A DNA stretch of 32,541 nt from JANLQX01 sp031368215 (GTDB lineage: Bacteria > Actinomycetota > Acidimicrobiia > Acidimicrobiales > JANYDT01): NCBI GenBank assembly GCA_031368215.1, contig JANLRD010000043.1:1-32541 (forward strand), given 5' to 3'. Of this stretch, positions 26,963 to 32,541 are shown piece by piece. The notes beneath the pieces are model-generated. The model saw only the letters and a program-made list of their open reading frames with translations, was not told where the DNA came from and searched no databases. The stretch's first letter is position 1. The number at the start of each line of letters is the position of its first letter. A program made the translations under genes and the position numbers.

Positions 26963-27991
26963 TCAGGCGAGGAGCTCCAGCACGACCTCGCGCACGCACC
27001 ACAGCGGCGCGTTCCACGCCTGTTCGGCACCGAACCGCTTCGTGAGCGACACCGATCGGACCTTCGATGCGTTCAGCGACACCGGGAAAGTGAAGTCTTC
27101 ATCGATCTCCCCGGCCACGATGACAACGGGGACGCCCGCTTCGTGGGCCAGATCGCACACACCCCCGACGACCTTGCCGTTGAACGACTCGGCATCGCAA
27201 CGCCCCTCGCCGGTGAAGACGATGTCAGCGGCAGCGACGGCGTCGGCCAGGCCGACCTCCTCGGCCACGAACGAGAAGCCCGAGGTGACCCGGGCGCCGA
27301 TGCTGACGAGTGCCCCGGCGAGCCCACCAGCAGCGCCGGCTCCCGGAACTGACCGGACATCGATCCCCCGCTCCCCGAGGTAACGATCGGCGAGTTGCTC
27401 GAGACGCCCGGTCAGCAGCGCGACCTGCGCCGGCGATGCTCCCTTTTGCGGCCCGAAGTCGGTAGCCGCACACGTGAACGTCGTTTGGACGTCGCAGGCG
27501 ACGAGAAGGTCGACGCCGCGGAACCGGGCCAGCGGCGCCATTGCGTTCAACGCACCGAGGCCGCCGTCGGTCGTTGCCGAACCGCCGAGGGTGACGACGA
27601 TTCGCTTGGCTCCCGACACGAGGGCCTCGGCGATGAGCTGGCCGGTTCCGAACGTCGTCGCGTCAAGCGGACGGTTCCCGTCCGGTCCGCCGACCAGGTC
27701 GAGCCCAGACGCCTGGGCCATCTCGATGAACGCCGTCTTCTCCCGGATCAGCCACCGAGCCTCGACCGGGTCACCGAGCGGACCGGTGACGGTCGATAGC
27801 CGCAGTTGGCCACCCTGCGCGGCGAGTGCGTCGATGGTCCCCTCGCCCCCGTCGGCCATCGGACGGACCAGCGCATCGAGCCCCCGCTCCCACGCCACGT
27901 CGGCCACGACCCGGCACAGCGCCGAAGCGGACGCAGTGAATCGGTACTTGTCGAAACACGCCAGGACGACGGGTGTCGCCGGCGCCGCCAT
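26963..27991 (-). CDS. Glycerate kinase (GK-I/GlxK family)
   Basis: This 342-residue enzyme phosphorylates glycerate to 2- or 3-phosphoglycerate, linking glyoxylate/photorespiratory metabolism to glycolysis. The family is recognisable from the start PVVLACFDKYRFTASASAL, PMADGGEGTIDALAAQGGQ, ATTFGTGQLIAEALVSGAKR, VVTLGGSATTDGGLGALNAM, ATDFGPQKGASPAQV, PGAGAAGGLAGALVSIGA and VFTGEGRCDAESFNGKVVGG. All conserved glycine-rich segments are present. ATG at 27991 starts four bases after the stop of the LytR_C gene, so these two are likely one transcript. Product position (2- or 3-phospho) cannot be told. Confidence 0.92.
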   Translation of the reverse strand: MAAPATPVVLACFDKYRFTASASALCRVVADVAWERGLDALVRPMADGGEGTIDALAAQGGQLRLSTVTGPLGDPVEARWLIREKTAFIEMAQASGLDLVGGPDGNRPLDATTFGTGQLIAEALVSGAKRIVVTLGGSATTDGGLGALNAMAPLARFRGVDLLVACDVQTTFTCAATDFGPQKGASPAQVALLTGRLEQLADRYLGERGIDVRSVPGAGAAGGLAGALVSIGARVTSGFSFVAEEVGLADAVAAADIVFTGEGRCDAESFNGKVVGGVCDLAHEAGVPVVIVAGEIDEDFTFPVSLNASKVRSVSLTKRFGAEQAWNAPLWCVREVVLELLA

Positions 27992-27995
27992 GGAA

Positions 27996-28643
27996 CTACG
28001 CGCCGGCGGCCGGCCCCGCCGTTGCCGTCGGCGCGTTGCCGCTCCCGGTCGGGGCGGCGACGAACCGATCGGCCATCGCGGCGTCGACGACAACGAGGAT
28101 GTCGTAGGGCTCGGCGACGGTGATCCCGGTCTTGATCGGCGGCGGCACGGGCATCGCACCGATGGAGCCGGTGATACCGAGGAGGGTCGCGACGTCCGAC
28201 GCCTCGACCTGGAAGTCCGCGTTGAAGTACACGACCCCGCTCAGCGTCTTCGAGTTCGCGTCGACGGACTTGCGGAGGTTGTACTGGTTGGTCTTCAGGT
28301 AGTCGGCCACCCTCGACGCGGCCCGGGTCTTCCCCGAGCCGTTGATCACGAGAACGTTCACGAGCGCAGGCGCTCGTCGGGTGACCGCAGGAGTCGAGGC
28401 CGGTGGATTCACGACTGCGCCGGCGGCATCGGTGGTCAGGGCGGCACTGTCCTGAGCCGTCGCTGCGGTGTCGCTGGCGGCAGCTGAGGGCTTGTTGATC
28501 ACCAACTTCGGCGTGTCGTTCACTCCACGGAGGAGAAGCAGGCCGAGCACCAGTGCGCCGAGCAGGAGGAGGAGACCACGCGCCGCCGCCTGACCGGCCG
28601 ACCGGCCGTACGAGTCTGCGTTGGTTTGACGCCCTTGGCTCAT
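27996..28643 (-). CDS. LytR C-terminal-domain (LytR_C) membrane protein
   Basis: This 215-residue protein has a short cytoplasmic N terminus, one membrane helix (GLLLLLGALVLGLLLLRGV, about 23-41), a low-complexity Ala/Thr/Pro stretch and the LytR_C domain (NVLVINGSGKTRAASRVADY, NADFQVEASDVATLLGI). This domain is found at the C terminus of LytR-CpsA-Psr ligases and as stand-alone envelope proteins like this one. It is expected to face the outside of the membrane and may bind cell-wall polymers. ATG at 28643 has AGAGGT upstream. It is directly upstream of glycerate kinase on the same strand; a shared role is not apparent. Confidence 0.82.
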   Translation of the reverse strand: MSQGRQTNADSYGRSAGQAAARGLLLLLGALVLGLLLLRGVNDTPKLVINKPSAAASDTAATAQDSAALTTDAAGAVVNPPASTPAVTRRAPALVNVLVINGSGKTRAASRVADYLKTNQYNLRKSVDANSKTLSGVVYFNADFQVEASDVATLLGITGSIGAMPVPPPIKTGITVAEPYDILVVVDAAMADRFVAAPTGSGNAPTATAGPAAGA

Positions 28644-28774
28644 GGGTGACCTCTTGTCTTCATGACGCCCGCGGGCGTTCCCCAAAACGTGGAGCCTACC
28701 GATCGGCAGCAGGTGCTGGACGGATTCGGTCGGCGCAGAGCGAGTCTCGCAGAACCGGAGCACGCGCACAGTCG

Positions 28775-28818
28775 GGAGCCGAGTGTCAGATTTGAACTGA
28801 CGACCTGCTGTTTACAAG
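28775..28818 (-). tRNA. tRNA-Thr(UGU) 3' half, probable integration (att) remnant
   Basis: On the minus strand, the sequence runs from anticodon loop CTTGTAA through stem ACAGC, variable AGGTC, T arm GTCAG-TTCAAAT-CTGAC and acceptor ACTCGGC, then TCC. This is the intact 3' half of a tRNA-Thr with anticodon TGT. The 5' half is missing: the bases before the loop are CTCC rather than GCTGT, and no D arm is found. A GCCGAGA at 28833-28839 could be a coincidental or eroded 5' acceptor strand. It is not a functional tRNA as it stands. An anticodon-loop boundary is typical of tyrosine-integrase att sites in tRNA genes. Confidence 0.65.
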
Positions 28819-28858
28819 GGAGACCTGGCCAGTCTCGGCCGGTGTCGTTGCGTGCTCT

Positions 28859-28920
28859 CCAGTCCGCTGAACAGCGGTTACTTGTATTCTATGCGTACGT
28901 AGGACCACTCGCCGGACTGG
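28859..28920. repeat. Inverted repeat with inner hairpin beside tRNA fragment
   Basis: CCAGTCCG at 28859-28866 and CGGACTGG at 28913-28920 are perfect 8-bp inverted arms; the hairpin CCGCTG-AA-CAGCGG starts within the first. Position next to the tRNA fragment suggests recombinase arm sites, without proof. Confidence 0.35.
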
Positions 28921-28949
28921 TTGAAACGCAGCGGATTGATACATTCGTG

Positions 28950-29029
28950 ATACATCGACGTTCATCGATTCGATCCGAGGATCTGCTCACCACACCACGG
29001 GCCCGGACGTCATCGCCGGGACCTTCCCG
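28950..29029. repeat. 80-bp dispersed repeat, copy A (vapC tail plus downstream)
   Basis: Starts ATACATCGACG and ends CCGGGACCTTCCCG. It matches 29588-29665 over about 78 bp with scattered differences and one or two gaps, and includes the last codons of the vapC remnant plus its downstream flank. Confidence 0.7.
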
Positions 29030-29144
29030 TCGGCGCTCACGAGGGGCACCCGAAGCACCTCGGCGGTTGCGACAATGATGCGGTCGCCGGGATGGCGCAG
29101 ATCCAGACCACGACCTGGGTGTCGGCGACATGGGAAACGGGCAC
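28987..29144 (-). pseudogene. vapC-like PIN toxin gene with internal deletion
   Basis: A GTG at 29144, in a different frame overlapping the antitoxin end, starts VPVSHVADTQVVVWI, the usual first strand of PIN toxins with its first Asp. About 45 bp later the other frame continues as LRHPGDRIIVATAEVLRVPL, the usual end of a PIN toxin. The middle, roughly 80-90 codons, is gone and the two ends are out of frame with each other, so no PIN active site can form. The junction lies near 29100. It is a clear relic of a vapBC pair. Confidence 0.6.
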
Positions 29145-29382
29145 GAATCAGACGACGAATGTCGTTGCCGATGCCCGTCGCCATCTCGCGACGAATGTCG
29201 TCGAGATGTTCCTGGGTGAACCCGATCTCGCGTGGAAACGCGCCGAGCAACGACGTGGGCGTGCGCTTTTCGATCGGGACAAGGCGCAGATGATCGCCCG
29301 GCCGCACGCCTAGGCGAGCCAGGTCCCGGGCGTCGACTCCACCATCTGGGCCAACCACGATCTCCAAAGCGTGCTCGCTCAT
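28987..29382 (-). CDS. VapB-like antitoxin fused to vapC C-terminal remnant
   Basis: This 131-residue frame begins with an antitoxin: LEIVVGPDGGVDARDLARLG, then VRPGDHLRLVP resembles a SpoVT/AbrB-type DNA-binding fold, and a helical region (FTQEHLDDIRREMATGIGND) would bind the toxin. From about residue 95 it switches to the C-terminal end of a PIN-domain toxin, DLRHPGDRIIVATAEVL and VPLVSADGKVPAM, with a PIN acidic residue but without the rest of the domain. An internal deletion of the toxin gene that changed frame explains this (see the vapC entry). The antitoxin part could still be made; the toxin activity should be lost. Start ATG at 29382. Confidence 0.65.
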   Translation of the reverse strand: MSEHALEIVVGPDGGVDARDLARLGVRPGDHLRLVPIEKRTPTSLLGAFPREIGFTQEHLDDIRREMATGIGNDIRRLIRARFPCRRHPGRGLDLRHPGDRIIVATAEVLRVPLVSADGKVPAMTSGPVVW

Positions 29383-29398
29383 CCCTTCAGAGTAAGGG
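29383..29398 (-). promoter_or_regulatory. Small hairpin at vapB ribosome-binding site
   Basis: CCCTT and AAGGG arms (minus strand) place AAGGG directly against the ATG of the antitoxin, so a hairpin would occlude initiation or act as an operator. Very short; low confidence. Confidence 0.3.
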
Positions 29399-29455
29399 TT
29401 TGCGACGCCATCCGGCCTTCCCCGCTTCGCGAACCGGTCGACGCTCAGTCGCTTT

Positions 29456-29534
29456 CATTGCCCGGAAGACAACCCGGAACGTAGTGGAGGGGCGTCAGCC
29501 AAAAAGGCCGAGGGGAGACGGGAGCTCTGTCGCA
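29456..29534. repeat. 79-bp dispersed repeat, copy 1 (upstream of vapB remnant)
   Basis: It aligns without gaps to 31055-31133. The core GACAACCCGGAACGTAGTGG and the following 12 bases (29468-29499) differ from the second copy at three of 32 positions; the rest is about 55% identical. Both copies lie 5' of a toxin-antitoxin operon on the minus strand. No gene was found in 29383-29622. Confidence 0.65.
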
Positions 29535-29587
29535 AAACACCATGACCGGCCGGAACCGACAGGTCAACGGCCATGTTCCGACGGTCA

Positions 29588-29665
29588 ATACATCGATGTG
29601 CATCGATTTATCGGACGGCCGCTCACCAGACACACGGCTCCGACGCCATCGCCGGGACCTTCCCG
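29588..29665. repeat. 80-bp dispersed repeat, copy B (second vapC tail)
   Basis: It aligns with 28950-29029. It includes the palindrome ATCGATG-TG-CATCGAT at the downstream end and encodes the toxin-tail remnant on the minus strand. Confidence 0.7.
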
Positions 29666-29667
29666 GG
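29623..29667 (-). pseudogene. Second vapC C-terminal tail, left behind after parE
   Basis: Directly after the parE stop, in the same frame, 14 codons read PGKVPAMASEPCVW and end at TGA. This matches GKVPAMTSGPVVW at the end of the other vapC relic. It has no start of its own, so it is debris of a second vapC or a duplication of the first. Confidence 0.6.
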
Positions 29668-29997
29668 CTACCGAGCAGCGTCGGTGGCGATCTCCGATGC
29701 CACGTCTCGGCGGACGTGTAGAACGCGCCACACGTCGATGCCCTCTTCGGCGATCACGTAGAACACCAGATACGGGAACCGAGCCAACGGACGGGCGCGC
29801 AGATCGGGGATATCGAGTTCGTAGCTGAAGCGGAGACTCCCCGCCTGCGGGGAGCGGGCGATCTGGTCGAGAACCCGCTCAACCGCGTCAACGAATCGCA
29901 ACGCAACGTCGCCACCTGCTTCGGCGACGTAGTAGTCGGCTGCCGCGTCGATATCCGCCGCCGCTGCCGCTCGCAGGTGGACGGACCTCTCCGACAC
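29668..29997 (-). CDS. RelE/ParE-superfamily toxin
   Basis: This 109-residue toxin has the ParE pattern: VHLRAAAAADIDAAADYYVA, then RFVDAVERVLDQIARSPQAG, RARPLARFPYLVFYVI and IDVWRVLHVRRDV. RelE/ParE fold proteins inhibit gyrase (ParE) or cleave mRNA (RelE); the RV-LHVRRD ending and pairing with a ParD-like antitoxin favour ParE. The start is GTG, five bases after the antitoxin stop. The final residues (SEIATDAAR) run up to a TAG immediately before a relic vapC tail, so the C terminus may have been altered by recombination. Confidence 0.82.
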   Translation of the reverse strand: MSERSVHLRAAAAADIDAAADYYVAEAGGDVALRFVDAVERVLDQIARSPQAGSLRFSYELDIPDLRARPLARFPYLVFYVIAEEGIDVWRVLHVRRDVASEIATDAAR

Positions 29998-30002
29998 TCG
30001 AG

Positions 30003-30236
30003 TCAGCCCGCGGTTCGAATTCGCCCGCGCAGTGTCTCGAAGTACGACGAATCAGCAATCGGACCGGGAGCCGACGCAGCACCATCAAGAAGCGCACGTC
30101 GAAGCTGCTGACGGTACTTGTCTCGGCGGATCAGATCACGCAGATACTCGCTCGTCGACCCATAACCGCCCTCACCGACCTGATCATCGACGTAGGCCTT
30201 GAGCTCGTCAGGGAGCGACACGTTCATGGTCGACAT
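30003..30236 (-). CDS. ParD-type ribbon-helix-helix antitoxin
   Basis: The 77-residue protein (74 if it begins at the second Met) starts NVSLPDELKAYVDDQVGEGG, YGSTSEYLRDLIRRDKYRQQ, the typical ParD ribbon-helix-helix DNA-binding domain. The C-terminal part (ADSSYFETLRGRIRTAG) would wrap the toxin. It precedes the ParE-like toxin with a five-base gap, as in parDE operons. Antitoxin dimers usually repress their own promoter; the palindrome at 30257-30273 is a candidate operator. Confidence 0.86.
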   Translation of the reverse strand: MSTMNVSLPDELKAYVDDQVGEGGYGSTSEYLRDLIRRDKYRQQLRRALLDGAASAPGPIADSSYFETLRGRIRTAG

Positions 30237-30256
30237 ATGAGGATGTTACCCGACTT

Positions 30257-30273
30257 ATGGCAAAGCTTGCCAT
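30257..30273 (-). promoter_or_regulatory. Palindrome upstream of parD, candidate operator
   Basis: ATGGCAA and TTGCCAT form perfect 7-bp arms around AGC, 21 bp upstream of the parD start. Such sites are common ParD targets. Confidence 0.5.
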
Positions 30274-30344
30274 CCCGTCCACCCCGAATCGACACCCCGG
30301 TCGGTTGACACGACACGAAGTCGACGGGCGGGGGCGTGCTTCCG

Positions 30345-30695
30345 TCAGCCGGCCTCTCGGATCACGGCACGGCCGGAGGCGACAAGCGATTTGATCCGTT
30401 CGTCGGCGATATCGGGGGCGAGGCCGACGACGAGGTCGGAGCCGATTGCGCGGGCGAGCTTCTCAAGCGTTTCGAGGGTCGGTCGGACCCCACCCCCTTC
30501 CATACGAGCGATCGCGGATTGTGTCGTGCCCATTCGTTCGGCGAGTTCGGCCTGGGTGAGCCCGGCGTCGGTCCGGACCCGGTGCACGAGAGCGCGGAAC
30601 GCCGAGACCCGCGCTTCGTCGTCGTATGCCGCTTGACCTTGCGTGGTCAACGGAGTGCGGGCTTTGAGTTCGGTCCAGGTAGTTCGGTTCGTCAT
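30345..30695 (-). CDS. XRE-family antitoxin (HigA-type)
   Basis: The 116-residue protein has a helix-turn-helix of the XRE type: FRALVHRVRTDAGLTQAELA, ERMGTTQSAIARMEGGGVRP and TLETLEKLARAIGSDLVVGL. The N-terminal 30 residues are a likely toxin-binding region. Its ATG overlaps the toxin stop as ATGA, so translation is coupled; the toxin-first order fits higBA operons. It should neutralise the upstream toxin and repress the operon. Confidence 0.84.
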   Translation of the reverse strand: MTNRTTWTELKARTPLTTQGQAAYDDEARVSAFRALVHRVRTDAGLTQAELAERMGTTQSAIARMEGGGVRPTLETLEKLARAIGSDLVVGLAPDIADERIKSLVASGRAVIREAG

Positions 30696-31033
30696 GTTGG
30701 TTCCTGTTCGAGGTGCTTCTCAGCGATACAAAGTCGATATGCGCGGAGAGCTCTGGCGATCTGGCGTGCTTCTCGTCTTTGGGTCTTGGTGAACACGGTC
30801 AACACCACTATGTGGCGTCCCGTGGCGATCCAGTAGGTGACTCGGAAGTTGCGTCCGTGCAGTACGAATCGGAGTTCGCGCAACGGACCCTCGAGTTGTC
30901 TGGTGAATGGTTCGTCGAGCAGCGGGCCGTACTCGGCGAGTCGGTCGTTGTGGAATCGGACTCGAGCTTGGTCGTCTTCGTCGAGTTCGAGGTACCAGGA
31001 ATGGACTTCGTCCTTCAGTTCGACCTCACCCAC
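30692..31033 (-). CDS. HigB-like toxin (Gp49/RelE superfamily)
   Basis: The protein of 113 residues from a GTG start is a RelE-fold toxin of the phage-derived Gp49-like/HigB group: WYLELDEDDQARVRFHNDRL, EPFTRQLEGPLRELRFVLHG, RNFRVTYWIATGRHIVVLTV and FTKTQRREARQIARALRAY. HigB toxins cleave ribosome-bound mRNA. It is first in the operon and overlaps the antitoxin by four bases. An alternative start further upstream cannot be excluded. One copy of the 79-bp repeat begins 22 bp upstream. Confidence 0.82.
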   Translation of the reverse strand: MGEVELKDEVHSWYLELDEDDQARVRFHNDRLAEYGPLLDEPFTRQLEGPLRELRFVLHGRNFRVTYWIATGRHIVVLTVFTKTQRREARQIARALRAYRLCIAEKHLEQEPT

Positions 31034-31419
31034 GACATAGCGTCCATGCTATCTCGATTTGCCGGCGACAACCCGCAACGAAGTGCAGGGGCGTCAGCAC
31101 GAACGGGTCGAGCGAGGCGAGAACCGCGTCGCATTTCTCCGGCGACGGCCGAGACCGCACACGGTCCGGGGCACCTTGTCGGTGGTGGGTTCCGCCCACC
31201 TCCCAATGTGTCGCACGTTCCTTGCGGAGTGGCAGCAACCTTTCTCGTCGGCGGCGTCAACCATTCGCCGATGGTGGGTGGGCACTCGCAGTGCAAGTGT
31301 GTGGATTTACTCCTTCTGACGAAGCTTGCAAGGGCTTCAAGCGAATTGTGCGGACACCATCGAGTGCGGGGCGAAGGAGCACCAGCGGCACTTCAACAGA
31401 CAACGGGACATCCTCATGG
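31034..31419. other. Gene-free stretch between higB and EF-Tu-like remnant
   Basis: No frame here shows a recognisable protein; open frames on both strands are repeat or shadow reading. It holds repeat copy 2 (31055-31133), and the remainder has no feature I can support. Confidence 0.5.
31055..31133. repeat. 79-bp dispersed repeat, copy 2 (upstream of higB)
   Basis: Ungapped partner of 29456-29534. The core at 31067-31098 can form a short GTGC/GCAC hairpin (31083-31100). It lies just 5' of the higBA operon on the minus strand. Confidence 0.65.
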
Positions 31420-31711
31420 TCATCGGGAGAGGCAGCCGATGCCGACGAGTCTTGGCACGAGCCGAACATCGAATAGCGCCCCGTCTTGGGCAACCTCGTT
31501 CGCCTCTCGAACAAGGAACGCAAAAGGTGACGGCTCCAGTCTCTCCCGCCGCGATCGGCGCTCCAGTTTCGCCGACGAGCGCACCGAAGTCCGGCGAATC
31601 ACCGCTGAATCGGAAGAGGAGGCTTCTGTTCCCGTCGCTGATCGGGTGTTTTGGGCCCCCGTCTCCCTCTTTGAAGAAGCACAGGTACGCGTTGACTACG
31701 GGTCCGTTCAT
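31420..31711 (-). pseudogene. EF-Tu-domain-III-like small protein, split by a one-base frameshift
   Basis: The first frame (from ATG 31711) gives NAYLCFFKEGDGGPKHPISD, GNRSLLFRFSGDSP and PIAAGETGAVTF, the pattern of small proteins related to EF-Tu domain III (GGxxxPIxxGxRS, then PGE-like PGExxxV). After AVTF the frame is lost, but the next frame continues AFLVREANEVAQDGALFDVR, LVPRLVGIGCLSR, the expected ending, and stops at 31420. The switch is at the run of four T (minus strand), complement of 31522-31525, where one T too many explains it. Total would be about 96 residues. It follows the RHS gene by 35 bp. A sequencing error or a programmed slip cannot be excluded. Confidence 0.55.
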
Positions 31712-31746
31712 GTTCTAGGAAAACCCAACGGCCCGGTTCCGACTGT

Positions 31747-32541
31747 TCATCCTTCAGCCTCAAGAGCCTCCCAACCCTGCACGAACTCTCTCGATAGATC
31801 TCCGAGCTGGTTTCGAAGTACTTCTGTACCTACATTGCGGCGAATCGCCTCGCCCAGAAGAGCTTCGAGGAAACCCGTCGCCACGATGTCCTTCGCTTGC
31901 TCGTCGGATCCGGCGAGCGCTTCTTCGGCGATTCGGAGAACTGCGCCCCATCTCGCAGAAAGATCAGCCTCCACCTGCGCCACAACTGCTTTCGCCATGC
32001 GAGAGGCCAAAAGGGTCAGTGGCGGCCCATCTGGCCAAGCTGCGACGGAGGCCTCGTACGCGCTCCGGGCTGCGGGGTCAGCTTCGGCAACCCGAAGGAA
32101 AAACACTGAGACGTCCACGTCAGGGTCAGTGTACTTGAGCGGGTTGTTCGTGTATCCGGCACCGACGAGGGTGGTCGCTCGGGTGGTGCCGAACGGGTTG
32201 TAGCGGTACGTGGCAACGGTGCCGCCGGTCGGGTTGACGATCTCCGTCACTGATCCGAGCGCGTCACTCAGATACCAGCCCGACGTTCCGGCGGCCACGT
32301 CCGAGTAGCGGAGCACTGTCCCGCCCGGGGCGAAGCTGTATGTCCGGACGGCCACACCAGCCTTCTTCTCGGTGACGATGACCGGCAGCGGGTTGTTGAC
32401 GTCAACCGTCTCCGCTGTCGCCATGCCAGCGGTGGTGATCTGGGTGCGGTTGTTGTTCCCGTCATAGGTGAAGGCTGACGCGATGCCGGCGACGGTCGCG
32501 GTGACGGGTTGACGGGCCGCGTTGTAGCCGTAGGTGTCGGT
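31747..32541 (-). CDS. RHS/YD-repeat protein, 3' part, fused to a small helical protein
   Basis: The frame is open to the right edge, so the 5' end lies outside. It starts with YD repeats (YGYNAARQPVTATV, AFTYDGNNNRTQ, then SGWYLSDALGSVTEIVNPTG and ATYRYNPFGTTRATTL) as in RHS proteins that carry C-terminal toxins. Near the usual RHS end, NPLKYTDPD, it breaks off before the expected YYDP-type core end. An unrelated helical protein of 123 residues follows in frame from VDVSVFFLRVAEADP; it could start on its own at GTG 32118. It includes VLRIAEEALAGSDEQAKDIV and ATGFLEALLGEAI, resembling DUF7674-type small proteins often met near RHS or immunity genes. The normal toxin is absent. The partnership is inferred. 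Confidence 0.68.
   Translation of the reverse strand, partial: TDTYGYNAARQPVTATVAGIASAFTYDGNNNRTQITTAGMATAETVDVNNPLPVIVTEKKAGVAVRTYSFAPGGTVLRYSDVAAGTSGWYLSDALGSVTEIVNPTGGTVATYRYNPFGTTRATTLVGAGYTNNPLKYTDPDVDVSVFFLRVAEADPAARSAYEASVAAWPDGPPLTLLASRMAKAVVAQVEADLSARWGAVLRIAEEALAGSDEQAKDIVATGFLEALLGEAIRRNVGTEVLRNQLGDLSREFVQGWEALEAEG

Larger units (their letters stand above)
28644..28986. other. Gene-free stretch at the island boundary
   Basis: No convincing gene lies in these 343 bp. They hold the promoter side of the LytR_C gene, the tRNA-Thr 3' fragment, a perfect 6-bp hairpin (CCGCTG/CAGCGG at 28864-28877) inside an 8-bp inverted repeat, and the start of an 80-bp dispersed repeat at 28950. Confidence 0.6.

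Noticed and set aside
28775..28839. A complete tRNA with an unusual D arm
   Set aside because: Only 14 bases separate the possible 5' acceptor strand from the anticodon loop, too few for a D arm and the 5' anticodon strand, and CTCC does not pair with ACAGC.
29456..31133. Integron attC sites for the 79-bp repeats
   Set aside because: No pair of GTTRRRY and RYYYAAC core sites is present, and no integron integrase is visible.
30713..32203. A 496-codon open frame on the plus strand over the island
   Set aside because: It is antisense to higB, the EF-Tu-like remnant and the RHS gene, all of which show family motifs, and its own sequence has none.

Overview
The window is high-GC chromosomal DNA, probably from an actinobacterium and plausibly from the class Acidimicrobiia. 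The support is indirect: GTG/TTG starts are frequent, the HNH protein is of the DUF222/13E12 type, and there are TIGR03086, DUF427, LytR_C, SpoIID/LytB and HemQ (coproheme decarboxylase) proteins plus secreted Thr/Pro-rich and choice-of-anchor-D proteins. No rRNA gene, CRISPR array or insertion sequence was seen.

Region 1 (1-7424) is mostly metabolic and membrane genes: the 3' end of a DUF222/HNH nuclease, an EamA permease, an N-acyl-D-amino-acid deacylase-type amidohydrolase, a Bax inhibitor-1 family membrane protein, a TIGR03086 protein, a multi-pass DUF418-like protein and malate dehydrogenase. Region 2 (7531-12281) holds a carboxymuconolactone-decarboxylase-family gene followed closely by two half-size ABC exporters. 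A divergent HxlR regulator faces this operon across two similar palindromes that look like its operators. Region 3 (12309-18969) contains a large repeat-built secreted protein, a tightly coupled NUDIX-purH pair with a 63-residue four-cysteine protein upstream, a second HxlR gene broken by an in-frame TGA, an unknown gene and a DUF427 gene.

Region 4 (18966-28643) is envelope and housekeeping: a lipoprotein of the periplasmic-binding type, HemQ, a SpoIID/LytB protein with an unusual motif order, two secreted Thr-rich proteins, GroEL under two CIRCE-like operators, glycerate kinase and a LytR_C membrane protein.

Region 5 (about 28775-32541) is an accessory island. It starts at an isolated 3' half of tRNA-Thr(UGU), cut exactly at the anticodon loop, which is what an integrase attachment site leaves behind. 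Beyond it, all on the minus strand, are a deletion-fused vapBC remnant, an intact parDE pair followed by a second vapC tail, an intact higBA-type pair, a frameshifted EF-Tu-domain-like small gene, and a truncated RHS gene whose end is replaced by what looks like a separate small helical (possibly immunity) protein. Two families of diverged ~80-bp repeats sit between these modules. They suggest module-by-module gain and decay by recombination. This island, together with the repeats, is the most interesting part of the window.
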